A stretch of 64,000 nucleotides of DNA from Daphnia carinata. Lineage: Eukaryota > Arthropoda > Branchiopoda > Diplostraca > Daphniidae. The stretch spans positions 248,001-312,000 of the forward strand of contig NC_081333.1 in assembly GCF_022539665.2 (NCBI RefSeq). Direction: 5' to 3'. Each line of letters begins with the position of its first letter. The first letter of the stretch is position 1. Shown one piece after another: positions 30,388 through 44,354 of the stretch. The position numbers and the translations under genes are program-made. The notes under the pieces were generated by a model. That model saw only the letters and a list, made by a program, of their open reading frames with translations. It searched no databases and had not been told where the DNA came from.

Positions 30388-33300
30388 TTAAACAAGATCT
30401 GATTTGATTCGTTTGGCAGGCGATGCAATCGATTCTTCTTTAACATGGAGGGCTTCATGCGGATTAGGGACAGCTGCTGACGGATTAACGTTGGATTGCA
30501 AAAGAGTGGCCACAACGAAGGGTCTTTTAGCTACTCGTGGTCTTTTGGGAGTTGACATTGGCGAAGATGCATTAGTGGATATCAAAGGTTTAACACCAGA
30601 AATATTAGGTTTCTGTTCTACAGGAAATTTGATTGACTGCAGGGAAGGAAAAGCTTGTTGACTGATTTGATTCCGTGAAAGAACCATGGCAGGATTGGAT
30701 TTTGTAATGACTGTCACCTTCTTTACGGTTGTCTTAGTATCAGCACAACTTTCCGTACTTGAAGATTCTGCCATCACTTGTTGAACAGCAGAGGTAAGTG
30801 TCTTTACGGCAAACTGGCCATTGGACATGAGCTTAACTGACTGGGTCCCTGCTCCATTTAGGACCACAGGATTTGAGGTAACAGGGGTGTGTGGCAATAC
30901 AGCAGTAACGGGAGCACTCTTCACCCATACAAGTTCACTTCCAGGTATTGGTTCTCCAGATTGGAGGGCCTCAACAGCACAGATCTCATTGGTTTCTTCA
31001 TTCTTGACAATAGAATAGAGAGTGTCACCGAGTCTCTTCAGACGCTGTTCAATTAACTCCATCAATTCTTTATGGCATATAGCAGCCTTTATGTCATTTC
31101 CCACGTGACGCATTCTCGATTTAGTGATTTCACAATAGGCTCTCCATCCAATGCCTCCGACTTCAATTTCTGCGTAATGACAGATCTCGTGATAATGCTT
31201 TCTCCTCCAATTGCGGGCATGTTGGATGTTGTTGAAATTGGAGTAGGTCATTGATCTCTCGTTTGAGCGCATAAACTCTTCGACTAAAGGGTGGCCAGCA
31301 ACTGAGGCATTAGGCACTGCCCAAGTAGCTATGGGTTTAGGAATAGCTATTAGCCATTGAATCCGACTATCGACTAATGGAGCCGCAATTTTCTTATGGT
31401 CCGTAGACTCTTCGACGAATTTCCAGAAGGCTTCTCTGCCAATAAAATCGCGTAGAACTCCATTTTCCTGGTTATCTTTACTCTTGAGTTGGCTGATAAG
31501 GGCATCGGATAACGTGGAATCGCCGCTGGAAACTAGAAGCTTCAAAGCTGAAAGTATTGCTTCCGGCGGGGTGGATGGTATAATTAATCCAGTAAGATGA
31601 AGACAGAGCCTATAATACCATAAAACCGCGGTGTCTGGAATGCGTTCGGATGGTCGTGCATCCAAGAATTGTTGGACAAGGCTTAACAATTCGAATACAG
31701 TCACAAAACTTGTAAATTTTTTTTTTACATGAGTTGCGAGATTGGCTAGTCGTTGTGGATGTTTCGTTACGAGATTTTCGTCGAACGTTACCATCAAGTC
31801 AATACAGTCAGCCAAAACAGGGATTTCGAGTGAAGCCATGACGTTACCAGTGAACAAGATCATGCAGATTTTGGTCACGACAACCGTAGCTTTTTGGTAA
31901 TTTCCAATATTCAGCAACGCACGGGTCAAGCGCGAGTAGTGGCGCATTTGTTCTTGAGCGCGATTGCAACTGATTAATTTTCCTATGGAACTTTTGCAAG
32001 CATTCCAGTCGACGGATGAGATCACTTTGGCTAAGAGGTCCGTCATTTCTTCAGTATGAATGCCTTCAGTGTCTGCTAGAATTTCCAATAATCGAATGAC
32101 TTTGTCGTTCGCACCATGTCGGAGACAGAGTTTCAGCAAACGCGTGCTAGCATTTTCTGTTTTCCAAGCAATACCAGGGTGCTCTCGGCAGAAAGTTATG
32201 ACTTCATCCAAAGAACATAGAACTCGCTTTTTTGTTTGTTGTTCAAGGGTGTCCAGTAGGAATTCAAACCTATGGAAACAGTCAAGTTGCACAGAGCGCT
32301 CCTTGTGCCAGATAACTAGCATGGGTCGATAAAACCATTGTTCCAATAAGCACGACCCAGGTTGAAGGAGTTCTTCAGTTGGTTTTTCGAAAAAGATAGG
32401 CCCATCGCCCACTATTTCTGTTTTCATGTTGATGTTTAGATTATCAAAATGCATTTCTTGATTCAATGGGTCGAGCCACTTGGTAGTCGAAATTTTCTCT
32501 TTGGATATTCCGACCATAACAACTTCTTCGCAGGGGCATTTACGTCTGAGACAACACGGACATCCCAATCGTTGGTTTGCCTACAAAAAGAAAGGTGATT
32601 AAAACGCAGAACCAACAAATGACTATTTAATGACATTATTAACCTTGCCCATGCGGTAGTGGCAGACAAGGGCCAACCGAACATGAAGAAAATTCATAGA
32701 AATAAATAAATCAAGCAGACGACGTGTTCCAGGGGCCAAAGACGAAAATGAAACTTCGTCCTTGTCTAACGGAATGGCCAAAAGGCGATCAGGGCCTCTT
32801 GGACTCAGTTCTAGCAAAATACTAGCAACATCTTTCAAGTAATTAGTTGAGGGAAACAACGTAGAAGGGTTAGCACAAAGAAGATCGAAGATCATCATCA
32901 CCCTCGAGCCGCTGCTCATTTCTGTCATTTGACAAGAGGCATTTGAAACGAAGATTGTGTAGTAAAACAATCTGCTGCTGTCCAGTGCGTTTTCGAATGA
33001 GCACGATTGATTTTCTCGCATCACTTTGATGGTGCCACCTTCGTGGCCACTTTGAAACGGAAGTTGCACAATCATAGTAGCAAAGACATCTGCAATCAAA
33101 TTAATAGGATTAGATAAGCTGCTTAGTGCCATGTTAGTGGGGTTTACCAGGGGTGTTATTCGTCGGATAGATTATCGTTCCAGTTCCAGGTTCCATAATC
33201 GTCAATTTTCGCGGTCGGACACTTAATCCCTGCACTTGTTCTCGGCTAAATTTTAATTGCCTTAGGGCCAGATCAGTCATAACAGGAATGGTGTGGTTGA

Positions 33301-33663
33301 GGTATTTAGCAAAGTGAGAATTCTCCATCTCTATTACGTCTAACTGTAGATTCATTTCCCATAGCCCTTTCAGGTTCTGAACAGGTTCTGAAGCCGATTT
33401 CAGTTTCACTAAATCCTAAAAAGAAAAAGGTTACACAGTTTTAAAAATTTGAAGGTAGATGATAATGATTAACACATTTTAACCTCTAAAAGTATTGGAA
33501 TGGAAACTTCTCCTATTCCTTTGAAGGATAAGCTTGGCAATACCCGCTGCTCAACACTCTCCAGAACCTTCAATCCAAATCCCGGACTATTTTGTGGTTG
33601 CTGATCAGGCCCACCTTTAAAAGCTTTAAGCTTTTCAGCAAATAATTTCCGATTTACTTGCAT
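30388..33663 (-). CDS. Large protein with degenerate 2OG-Fe(II) oxygenase-like domain (paralogue 2), 1028 aa
   Basis: Four exons: 33484-33663, 33148-33415, 32644-33089, 30388-32580 (3087 nt). The oxygenase-like stretch has LPFQSGHEGGTIKVM, then SNASCQMTEMSSGSRVMMIF, matching paralogue 1 block for block. Where paralogue 1 keeps FYSDCDHQ, this copy has VSNASCQM, so the last iron-binding His is also gone; the HxD pair is not visible either. A pseudo-enzyme or scaffold is therefore more likely than an active hydroxylase. The Cys cluster GCPCCLRRKCPCEE, a long helical region, and a C-terminal HKELMELIEQRLKRLGDTL parallel paralogue 1. This copy adds a Ser/Thr/Pro-rich tail ending in a basic KRPRVAKRPF and PAKRIKSDLV, which looks like a nuclear localisation signal. 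One intron position and phase is shared with paralogue 1. Function unknown. Confidence 0.75.
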
Positions 33664-35491
33664 TATGGGTGATGAAATAACAGTGTCCTTTGTCGGAATT
33701 TAGGAGAACTCCAAGACGTTACTGGCTGTTAAAGAAAATAACATCAATTTTTGTCTTTTTTTGGTTGAAATTTTCATGGCATGGTACTAATCAATATGGA
33801 AAATCTAGTTGTTTCAACAATGACTACTGATAAAACCAATGAAGATAAGTTTGCATTAGGTAATACCTTTGTTCACATTAATCTTGATGTTGAAAGCCTC
33901 ACTCATTTGAACCATTTATTAAAAGCACGAATTTTCCATTTACACAGTGTGACCCCTCTTTTCTAATGGAGCCCATATGTATGTTTCAAAATAAATCTCA
34001 CAGACTGCTGACAATGAACTGAAGACTGGGAAACTTAAGCCGGAACACAGGTTATTGTTCTTGAACTGCCCACCAGGGAGTGCAGTTTGCCGCCATTGAC
34101 ATTTCATTGAATAGTTAAGAGCTATGTCTACTATTAAATTTCTTATCTCATTTTTACTGATATATCATTATCTAATTGCAACACCCCAAATTTCCGTGTG
34201 GACGTCTTGCTATGTTCACGTGAACAGCAATAAAACGACGTAAGTTTTCGTGTGGGTGGATCTACCTTTTACCTAATGATCCGCGTTATCAAGGAATAGC
34301 TGTCGAAGCTGTAACGTATCTTGAGTGCCATCAATATCAATATTATGTAGCAAGAGCTTGAACCACATTTTTTTGCACGACACTCAATTGCATTTAAGAA
34401 GTCATGTATTTCTTTTCTGCTGAGACGCAGTTTTTCTCTAAAAACGATCAGCTGGCATCCCATCCACGTTGCCAGGTCAAGATTAGCCGCCATCTTTAAC
34501 AACAGCCACAAAACGTTGCACCGTTCTGTGTGATTGTAAAAATCCACAGCCACAACTCCAGCGAATGAATATTTTTTTGGTTTCTTTTGCAGAATTAGAC
34601 AGTACCGTGAACAGTGAATTTCTGATAACAAATTCACCTAACCTGTTTCCATCAGTGTATTTTAGCGACTTTCTTTTTAAAAAACTACTTCCGAGGTATT
34701 TTTTCAATGGAGGCAATTCAATTCGTGAAATTCCCTATCTGTTTTCCTTCTGGTGTTAAAATATTCTACGTTTTGAGTCATAATCCTCTTGGACGAAAAA
34801 AAAATAGATGTTAAATTTGTTTAACATTTTTCCGTTAGAATTTGGAGATTACCATGAAACAAATTGGCAAACGCGTGAGGTGGCAGTCAATTGTTTGTAT
34901 TGTTTGTGCTTATTTTTGTATCAGTAATTAGACTTTTGTTTTTGTACACTCGAGCCGGTTGCAGTTGAAGGGCGTGTTAATATAAAAGAGAAGGTCATAA
35001 TCAAAAATAATAGTAAAACGCATATCACAACGACAGACATTATGAATTGAATTCAGTGAAAAAGAGCAACATGAAAGGGTCGGGCTAGACACCATGTCAA
35101 GAATGCAAAATGTGGACAAACAAACAAAAAGAAAGAAAAATAAATCACAAACAGGTACATTCTTTTTTGTCAATTACAATCTCCGCACCCTGTGACGAGA
35201 CGACGACGAGTTATTGTGTCTTGCTGAATTTCACATTTTTTATTTATTTTTTTTTTTTACAAAATTTTCACCATCAAAGCTGATTGAATTAATAGCAGCA
35301 CGTTATTAATCTCTGTCAAATTGATTCACCCCCTTCAAAAACAAAATGAAGGTTCTCTATTGTTTTGCATTGTTCGTTTTGTTTTGTTCTGTTCAGCAAT
35401 GGCTCTCCTCGGCCGCCGATGGACTGGCAATGGATGGCGGACAAGAATCCTGGCTGTTGTCGAGACTGAACTCTTTTTCATCATTTCCTAC
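33664..35491. other. Intergenic; no gene established
   Basis: Contains several short frames. A minus-strand pair at 34269-34716 has some protein-like composition (KMAANLDLATWMGCQLIVF) but two overlapping frames compete and no splice sites settle it. The left part should hold the promoter of paralogue 2, the right part the 3'UTR of the long minus-strand gene that stops at 35492. Confidence 0.4.
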
Positions 35492-38192
35492 TCAATTAAA
35501 TGGAAAATTTAATAAATCAAGCCCATCACGAAGAGAGAGCCACGTCTTTTTACCCTCGAACGAATCGCTAGAGCTGGACTCGTTTATGCTAGAAGTGGAA
35601 GCGGATCTGAACAGCTTTTCAAGCATGGAAGCCCTCACCTGCAAAAAAAAAAAACATCAACGTGAATCATCTCGTTGCACTTGTAAATGGAACACGAACG
35701 TACCTCGGCGTTGCTTAGATCGACAAGTTCCGCCCCGTTGCTGTGGACGGGCATCCAATTAGTGGAGAATCCGGTGTGCAGGTCAGCACTTCCGTCTCTT
35801 TCCTCATCGTCGCTGCTGTCCGCCTCCCTGGAGCTGTCATCGTCAGCGAGAAGATGACGCAACTGCAGCAGTGAATTATGGCCGGTTGTCGGCTCCTTGT
35901 CCAGCCCATTGGGATGCGGCAATTCGGGCGTGACAGCGTCGGCCGTCTCGCGAATGGCGCAGTAACGCTGCTGTTCCGCAATAAAATCCAGCACCGTTTG
36001 CAGAGCCACTTGCCGATCGGGTGGCGGAAAGAGCCCAGACGACTCGGCTGTGGCCGCCTCCGTTCCCGGCGGGCAATGGTCGTACTTTTCCGAATTGGCC
36101 AGACTCCGATTGGATTCAAATTTGACTAGTCTGTAATAGTCGCGGGTGAATTCAGTGTCCAGACTTTCTTCTTCCGCTTCTTCATCGGCATCTCTTTCAG
36201 TCGCTTCCTGCGTTGCCATTTCACACGTCGGGCTGTAAATTTCTGGAACAAAAAACTCCTCCTCCTCTTCTTCTTCCTCATCATCGCCATCTGACTCGTA
36301 ACTATTTTCACTGATGGCGGGCAAAGCCGTGGCTCCTGCCGTCTCTTCCGACTCGGAAGGAGACGGTTCGTGCTCTCTGTCGTCCAGAATCCAGTCCTCC
36401 ATTTCGTGCTGGCTGTAATTGGGCGGGACGCGCTCTTCGTTTTGCGGCTCGGCAGCGGAATGATTGGCTTCTTCTCCAGCCGACGCATCGCTAGATAGTT
36501 GAACTTGGGCCCGAGTCCTGCGCAACGGATGCTGAGAGTCGTGTTCCGACTGATGCGATTTGTTCCTCAAGTCCAACGTTTTCCAACTTTCTTCACCGGT
36601 AGCAGCGACGTCCTCCTCTTGATCGGCTTTGTACAACTCATCATCCGACTTCCATTTCGGTGCATCTGCATACAACGTGTGTAAATGTTTAGTAAAGAGT
36701 AAATGTTTTCTTTTCAACAAGTTCATTATTTACTGTGATCTTCTTGGTTCCTTGCAGGTGAAAAGATTCCGTCTCGGTCACTTTCGACATCTTCAGTATC
36801 GCTGGCCACCGAACTGGGCGACCAATCTTCACACAGCGTTCCCAGCTGGACGCCGGGCCATTCTGTCTTGCATTCAAATATTGGATATTTAAAACCAAAA
36901 TATTACACACACTTCCCTTTGATTTCAATTTAGGAAAATACCTCGCTTAAAAGATGAAGCTGCGTAGTCTGAAAATTGACCGCTAGATGGCGTTGACGAC
37001 GACTCTGGGCATTTCACACCAACGATGCCGTCATCATTGGTCTCGTCGGATGCCTCTTCTTTGAGCTCTTCCAGTCCGGCGCCGGAATGCGTCTCTTGTA
37101 GAGAAATGGAGCGATTGGGTTGCGGGCGCGACTCGGACAAGGAAGACGAGGCCGGCGACGAACTGAGCAGCGTCTTGCGTTTGGCCATTGGCAGTGAACG
37201 CGTCGTCGAATTTGGAGTCGATCCGCTGGCGCTGCGCCGCAATGTCGCCGGTGACGAGCAGCCGGACGCGATGAAAGACGACGAGCTCGACGACGACGAA
37301 TCCACCTGGACGTCACTGGACATGGTGGAATAGCCTTCATCCTTGCTGGCCGGACTGTCGCTGTTGCTGTCGGCCGCAGAGACGGCCGCATTGCGGATGG
37401 ATCGCACCAGTCCGGGAGCAATAGGAAGCGGAGGTCGAGGTGATTTGTCGGCCTTTTCCAGGCTGCTGCTGCAGCTGCTGGACGGAAGCGGATGAGCCAC
37501 TCGTTTCTCCAGGACTTGTACCAGAGCGCGCACAGACGGGGTGGACGGATCGTTGACGGCCGCGGTCATGACCGACGTTTCTTTATTGCTGACTGAGGCA
37601 CTAGGACAAAAGGAGAGAGTGCTGGGCCTGGCCGGCAACGACACTTCGGCCTGCTGCTGCTGGGCGGGCAGGACGAGACTGCGGCGGACGTCGCCGTTAT
37701 TCCTGGGCTGAGTGCGGATGCTTTTGTAGCTGTTCAATTGAGCGCTGAAAAGGCGATGCTTCAAAACGGCCAACAATTTCTCGGCCCTTTCCACCGGGTT
37801 CGTCTCGGCCGATTGCTGGACGGCCAAAGCCGCTTGCGACGTGGAAGACGAGGAGCTGCTCGACGACAAAGTCCAGTTGGAATCCTTGGAAACGAGCGGA
37901 CGGACGCCCGACGCCGTTTCAAAGATGGACGAACTGCTGTTGAGACGAATTTCGCTGTCGCTGACGGTGGAACAAAGCGAATCGCGTTGGTTACTATTGG
38001 ACGTAACCGGCGGGAGGTCGTACGAGTTCGACTTGACCATCCCATCCGCCGCCATCGCCGCTCCCATCGGTTTCTTATTGTTTTCCAACATGGAATCGCG
38101 AAGGCTCTGCGTCAGCAGCAAATTCAGGGCCACGTTGCGCTGTTCCAGGTCGGAGACTTGCGATCGAAGACGTCGACATTCTCCTTGTAAAT

Positions 38193-38242
<50 letters not shown>

Positions 38243-39370
38243 CAAAATTAAATATTAAAAAAAAAAATTGATTTTCATTTTCGTCCGCTAGATGGCATAG
38301 GTAGACATACGAACCTTTTGTGAGATGAGAGCCTGAACGACGTGATTAGCAATCTCGTCGAGGCACTTGTCGAACACGATCCTTTGCTGTTCGTGATTGG
38401 CGGCCATAGATGCCTTGTCGGTTTCCAGCTGCTGGATGACTTGACGGCCGTCGACTTCGGCCCCTTCGCACCGGGATAACCGCTCCTTGAGCTGGACGAC
38501 TTCCGCTTCGGCTGCGGCCAATCGCGCCTGCGCTTCGCTCAACCTCTCCTTTAAAAACAAAAAAAAGCATTTTCCCAGAAAAAATAAAATATTTATTTAA
38601 ATCTAAAAGAAAGAGGCGATTACAATCAAGAAACGAAAACAAAAGAACAACAACAACAAGTTCGTGTTTGCATGCAATTCAACGTTTGTCTCATTTTTCT
38701 TTTCTTTCTTTTTTTTTTTTAAAGGAGGTCCTCATTATAATTTGAAAGAAAAGAAAAAAAAAACGACAACAGAAAACGTCTTCAATTTGTTTGTAATGGC
38801 CGGACACAATGATGGGCTCGTTACTGTTGAGCACTGAAGGGCCGAAAAAAAAAAAACAAAAAAAAAAAACAACACGGTCATCATCACGCACAAATTGAGA
38901 CTCCGCCCTTTTCATCTTCCCACTTTTATTTTTTTCTTTCTTTTTCGATTGTTTTTTTTTTTTTGTTATTTAACGAGCAAACGTGACGGTTCGTTTCATA
39001 GCGGAAATGGTAATTACGGGCTAATGAAATGGTTGCGATTCGGTTCAACGATCAAACTGTTTAATTTCAAATTTGTTTTCTTTTACCTCGTACGATTGGA
39101 TGAGGGCCGTTTGTTGATGACGTAATGGCAACAGCGTATGCACCGTCTCCTCCAGTCTGCGCAAAGAAGAAAACGGTCAACACTCCGAAACGCACACGAT
39201 CGATTTGTTAAACAAAAAAAAAAAAAAAAGAAAAGATGGTTTACCGTTTGACTTCGTAGTGCAAGTTGAGCAGCTGCATTTGATTGTTGCTGGCGGTCGT
39301 AGTTGTCGAACCGGTCGGGTCCGCGTCAGCTGGCGTCTCTTCCTCCACCTGATAGTTTTTTTTTTTAAAC

Positions 39371-39401
<31 letters not shown>

Positions 39402-40067
39402 CGTCCTCGTTCAATCGATATGTGAAACTATAAACAAAAGAGATGACACACACACAAACTGGTAAGAGGGGGGGGGGGCCAAAAACTGCGCATATGACGA
39501 GCACAACGCGTCCACATTTCTTTTTGTTTACGACCTGCTGGCAAAAGACGGAACTTTCTTCCATTTCCTGCGATAAAGACGGGAGGATGGAGGAAGGAGG
39601 GCGTCGGCGGTAATAACGCCGTATAGAAGAGCCACTCAAGCCAACGAGTTCTCTCCCTCTTCAAACAAAGTTGCTGAACAAGAGGACGGGCGGCCTGGCC
39701 CATCAAGTGCGTTATACGACAGACATTGAAACGATAGGCAAAAAAGGGGGGGGGGGGAGGGAAAGGAAGAAGAATGTTCATTTTTTTTTTTTTTTTTTTC
39801 TTATGAAAAATGGGGATATGCGATCGTGCAGAATAAAAAAGAGAAAGAGTCTTGAAATATTTCGGCGGCGTCCCGCGTGATTGGATTGAAATCTGAAGGG
39901 ACACAAACGTTACGAGGAAGAGAGAATGTAGACGACTTACGAGGTTCGTTTCTTTTATCAACGCCACGAAATCGTGTTCGTGACTTCTCTTCCCCCCTTT
40001 TTCTAAACTACGGCGACATCTTGATTCGATTGTTCGAAAAGCCAACCCAAAAATAAATAAAACAATT

Positions 40068-40102
<35 letters not shown>

Positions 40103-40686
40103 GAATTTTTACAAACGCACAAAATCATCTACACGTTTGTCTTTGTGTTTCTTTTTCTATCCACAATGTGAAATGATAGGATCTCTAAGAATTGAAAGGA
40201 GGAAGAAAAAAAAAAATGCACGAAACAAAGTTCCATTCCGGCAGAAAAAAAAAAAAAAATGATCCATCAAAATGTTTATAATGATGAAAATTTTCAAGGG
40301 CGGGAAGATTTATTTCACATTCTCTGCGTGACAAAGAAAAAAAGGAATAAAGACGACGTGTCTATTTCACGTAAGAGGGTGGAGGAAATCGTGTGAAAAG
40401 TGGCGGGAACGTTTGAAAAATCGTGAAACCACGTCGAACGAGCTTTTACACGCCCCTCAACCCATTCCCACAAAAAAAAAAGAGATTTCCTTTTTTTTTT
40501 CTTTTGAGAGGGGAGAGAAGAAAAAAAAAACGATAGGTAATGGGCGTGATTGAATTAAAAAAAATCCTATTTTTTTATTTTTTTTTTAAACTGAACATTT
40601 TTCAAAGAAAAAATGTCGCATTCTTTCGCAGCTTAAGGCGTTTTGCATAAAAGAAAAAAAAGGTCATTGCCTTTTTATTGTCAAAC

Positions 40687-40720
<34 letters not shown>

Positions 40721-43700
40721 TGTTGTCGATGACCTTTTTCTCAACATCCTGGGAGGGAAACAAAAGCCGAGCGACAATTAAAAGAAAAATACGAGAAAAA
40801 CCAGAAAAAAAAAAATGTAAACGTTCACGACGATGTTGGAGAGGAGAAAAATGTGGGTCGATTCCCACATTTTCTCCGGCAGCCAATCGAGAAAAAAATA
40901 AATAAATAAATAAACCGCAATCGACATTGAATTTGATTTCGTGACCTAATTTTCTAATCAAAAATAATTTTTCCTATTCCAAGTAGAAAAAAAAAAAAAA
41001 AAAAACGAAAAAATTCTTTTAGCGACGGTCAAAGAATTTCTCGGCCCTGTCTCCTCTTTTTTTTTTTTTTTTTTATTTATTTATTTATCAAATACATAAA
41101 CACGACGGGTGTCTGTAAAGCGTTTGGGCTTAACAGAGAGAGGGGGGGGGGAATTTTCAAGTGTCATCTTCTTTCATTTCTTCTTCCTTCCCACGAAAAA
41201 CAACGAAGAGAAAAAAATTCTTTTAAAAAACTTCTTTTAAAAAAAAGGAAAATATGACGAGAAAAGGTCAACGGCGCGGGGTCAATGGCGGCCATTACCA
41301 GTCCACCCGGGGACCCCAGTCTCTATCTCTATATGTATATAAATAAATAAATAAATATAGAGAGAGAACGTAGAGAGAGACACGGACAAGGCAACGCCAT
41401 GCGCAGCCACAGTTGAAAGAGATAAAGAGCAAACGAGCCGAGAGTTCTCTTCCCATTTCCTTCAACTCCATTGTTCTCTTTTTTTTCTTTTATTTATCTT
41501 CGAAATGGAAAAATAAAGAAAAGAAAAAAAAAAAAAAGAATTTTCACGCGTCACTTCCTTTTCACGAAAAAATAATTTTTTTCTTCTTCTTATTTTTAAC
41601 CTTTTTAAAAGAAAAGAAGAGAAAAAATTCATTTCCGACTGGGGTCAATTATGGCCACTAGATGGCTCTGACACCCGAGCATTTTACAAAGGGACAACCT
41701 TTATATCGATCGGTACGGCCAGACGCAAGCAAATCGGATGAAAACAAAGGGACACGTTACAACTCTTAATAAATTCACTAAAATGTGATTAAAAAAAAAA
41801 AAACAAAAAGAAAAACGAGTATTTGAACAATTTATCGACGCTAACAATTTCTCTTAAAAAAAAAAAAAATAAAAAAACAAGGAAAAAAAAAAAAAAAAAA
41901 AAAATAGAGAGAGAAAGAGAAAAGCAATTTTTCATGGGAACGAAAGTAGCCAGTCAAGCAAACGAGGAAAAAAAGAAATGCTGTAACTGAACAAAAACAA
42001 ACTCGCAAACGACTAAGAGGACGAGTCTACTATACATTTTTATTCGGTTTATAGTAGACGACCGGGGGACCAATAACAAATCACGTCCTAATGTAATTCC
42101 AAACGCACGTGTGGCTGTGACGAGGATAAGAACGAGAAGGGGGAGAGAGAGCGTGTCTGTTGGATTTAGATATTTAAAAAATTAAAAAAAAAATAAAAAC
42201 TGGATAATAGTTTTCGGACTTAGAAAGCGACCAATGGCGAGGCTTACACACACACACACACACACAGAAAGAAAGAAAGAAACGCAATCATGTTTAGAAA
42301 TTATACCGATAAATGAAATTGAAATTGTTTACTAGCCCCGCCCACCCCCTAGCCCTAAAAATGTTGTGGGATAACAACAAAAAAAAAAATCTCTTACGAC
42401 ACAATAGACTTCCGTTTTTGCGCCATGTTGACTCGTATTTTTTTTTTCCAGATGAGGGGGGGGGGAGGGGAAGGATGAGCAGCATCCGCACACACACGGC
42501 GTGGGAACAGGCGCACACAAATCGGAACGGGGGTGAGGTACAAGGGGGAGCATCGATTTTATTTCGCTGTTTCCCCTTTGCGGTCGTTTTCGGTAGCTTT
42601 TTGGCACGCGTTTCGAATCCGCTTCTCTCTCCCAATAAAAACGAGGCTGCCGGGAATGCCCAATTTGTATTTTTTTTTTTATTTTTTTTTTTTTCACGAG
42701 CTGTGAGTGTTGGGTCGCATTTGATATTTATAGAAAATCGATCAACTTCTTCTTCTTCTCCTTCTTTCTCACTCGTTTTCTTTTTTTAATGGAAACATCC
42801 CAATTTGTTAAAAGGCCACCAAAGAGCCAACCGGATAAATATAGCGCCTAGGGGCAAATTCTTTTCCCCGATGTTTCCAATCCCCGTCCCCGTTCAGATG
42901 ATTGTGCCAAACTACCAAACGCAAACATTGTAGTAATCCAAAGTCGTAGCAAAACAAAATGCCGATGTGACACACGCAAAAAAAAAAAAAGTCGGGAATC
43001 ACGGCGGCCAAAGTCTAATAGCCGACGACCTCGTCAATACGTTGCTTCGTGAAAAAGAAGAAGGTCACGACAGAGCTGCCGGGTATATCTTTTCCCTATA
43101 GACAACAACAACAACAAGAGAAGCAAAAGAATTTTCGTTTCAAATAATAATAAAAAAAAAAAAAAAAAAATGTCTAAGGCATGACGTCATTTTCGGTTCG
43201 CCCTATATATTCGTGCGTCCACGGCTGCGGGACCGAGAGAACGCGCGCTATATTATTATTTACTACACGCTCGTTGTTTCTCTTCTCAGTTAAGGACGTT
43301 GCGTGTTTCGTGCAACTTGCGTGCGTGTTTTTCTTCTAAAGAAGAAGAAAGGGAAAATTAAAAAGACCACCAACGAGGAGGCGAGTCATTTTCTTCTCCC
43401 CCCCCCCCTTCTCTCAAACTAGCGTGAAATTCGATCATCCCGAAATGATATCGGACATTCAACTCTTTTCTTTTTCTTTAAAAAAAAAAATATTCATTTT
43501 CCCTTTCTTCCCTTTTCAAAAAAAAAAAAAAAAAAATGAAAACATTCAAACCAGAAAGGAAAATTCCGATCGCAGGATGAAAATGTGCTGCCGACATCCA
43601 GCAGGGGGTTAACGTCTCCCTCTACCCCCTCCCTTCCCTCCTCTGTGTACGTCTATTGATATTTATTTTTTATTTTTTTCAAAGGTTAGAAAAGAAATGC

Positions 43701-44323
43701 GCGTCTCTACTTTGATGATCGCATGTCCGACCATTTTTCTTTTTAAATAATAAAAAATAGCGACGACATTAGCCGACGACTGGAACAACTTTATTGACAT
43801 GACCCCCGTGAGGATTTCTTTTTTTTTTTAAAGGGGGTTGTGGTAGATGTGGGAAAAGCTTCTGGGAATGTACCCCATCTTCTTTTTTTTTACCTGCACA
43901 ATTTTCTTCAAATGAAATGACTTTGAAAAAGAAAAAATAATAAATCCGACTAAAAAGGAGCCGACTGGGCAAAGGCCAAAATGAGAAAAGAAAAAAAGAA
44001 AGAAAAATTGAGCAGGAGCACACACACACACACACACACAGACAATAAGCAGCCCCTCCCACATCATCTTATTTCGTCTACCTTTTTTTGGTCTTGTTTT
44101 TTTCTCTAAAATTGCAGCGCTCTGTGGTTTTACAAGAGCAAAAACGAAAAAAGAGGCACACCTTGAAAACGTTCGTTCGGTATTTATGGATGCGAACCCG
44201 AGTTCGTTCGTTCGTGAGAAAAAAAAAGTCTGTTCCCTCTCTCAGGGGGCCTTTCACGTGACCCCCTTCTATATGATGTCATTTCTAACTGATGATCATC
44301 AAATAGGAAATGCCCCTCTCTCC

Positions 44324-44354
<31 letters not shown>

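Noticed and set aside
34269-34716. Two overlapping minus-strand ORFs
   Set aside because: Protein-like in places but neither frame has supporting splice sites or a recognised family.
36925-38251. Plus-strand and alternate minus-strand frames across the large NCKAP5-like exons
   Set aside because: Shadows of Ser/Ala-rich GC-rich coding sequence; the chosen frame alone joins in phase with neighbouring exons.
42250-42270. (CA)n tracts as functional elements
   Set aside because: Ordinary microsatellites, many in this interval; nothing distinguishes any one of them.
42313-42789. Long frames in homopolymer-rich intron on both strands
   Set aside because: Their composition is dominated by Lys/Phe runs from poly-A/poly-T, and they have no splice context matching the host gene.
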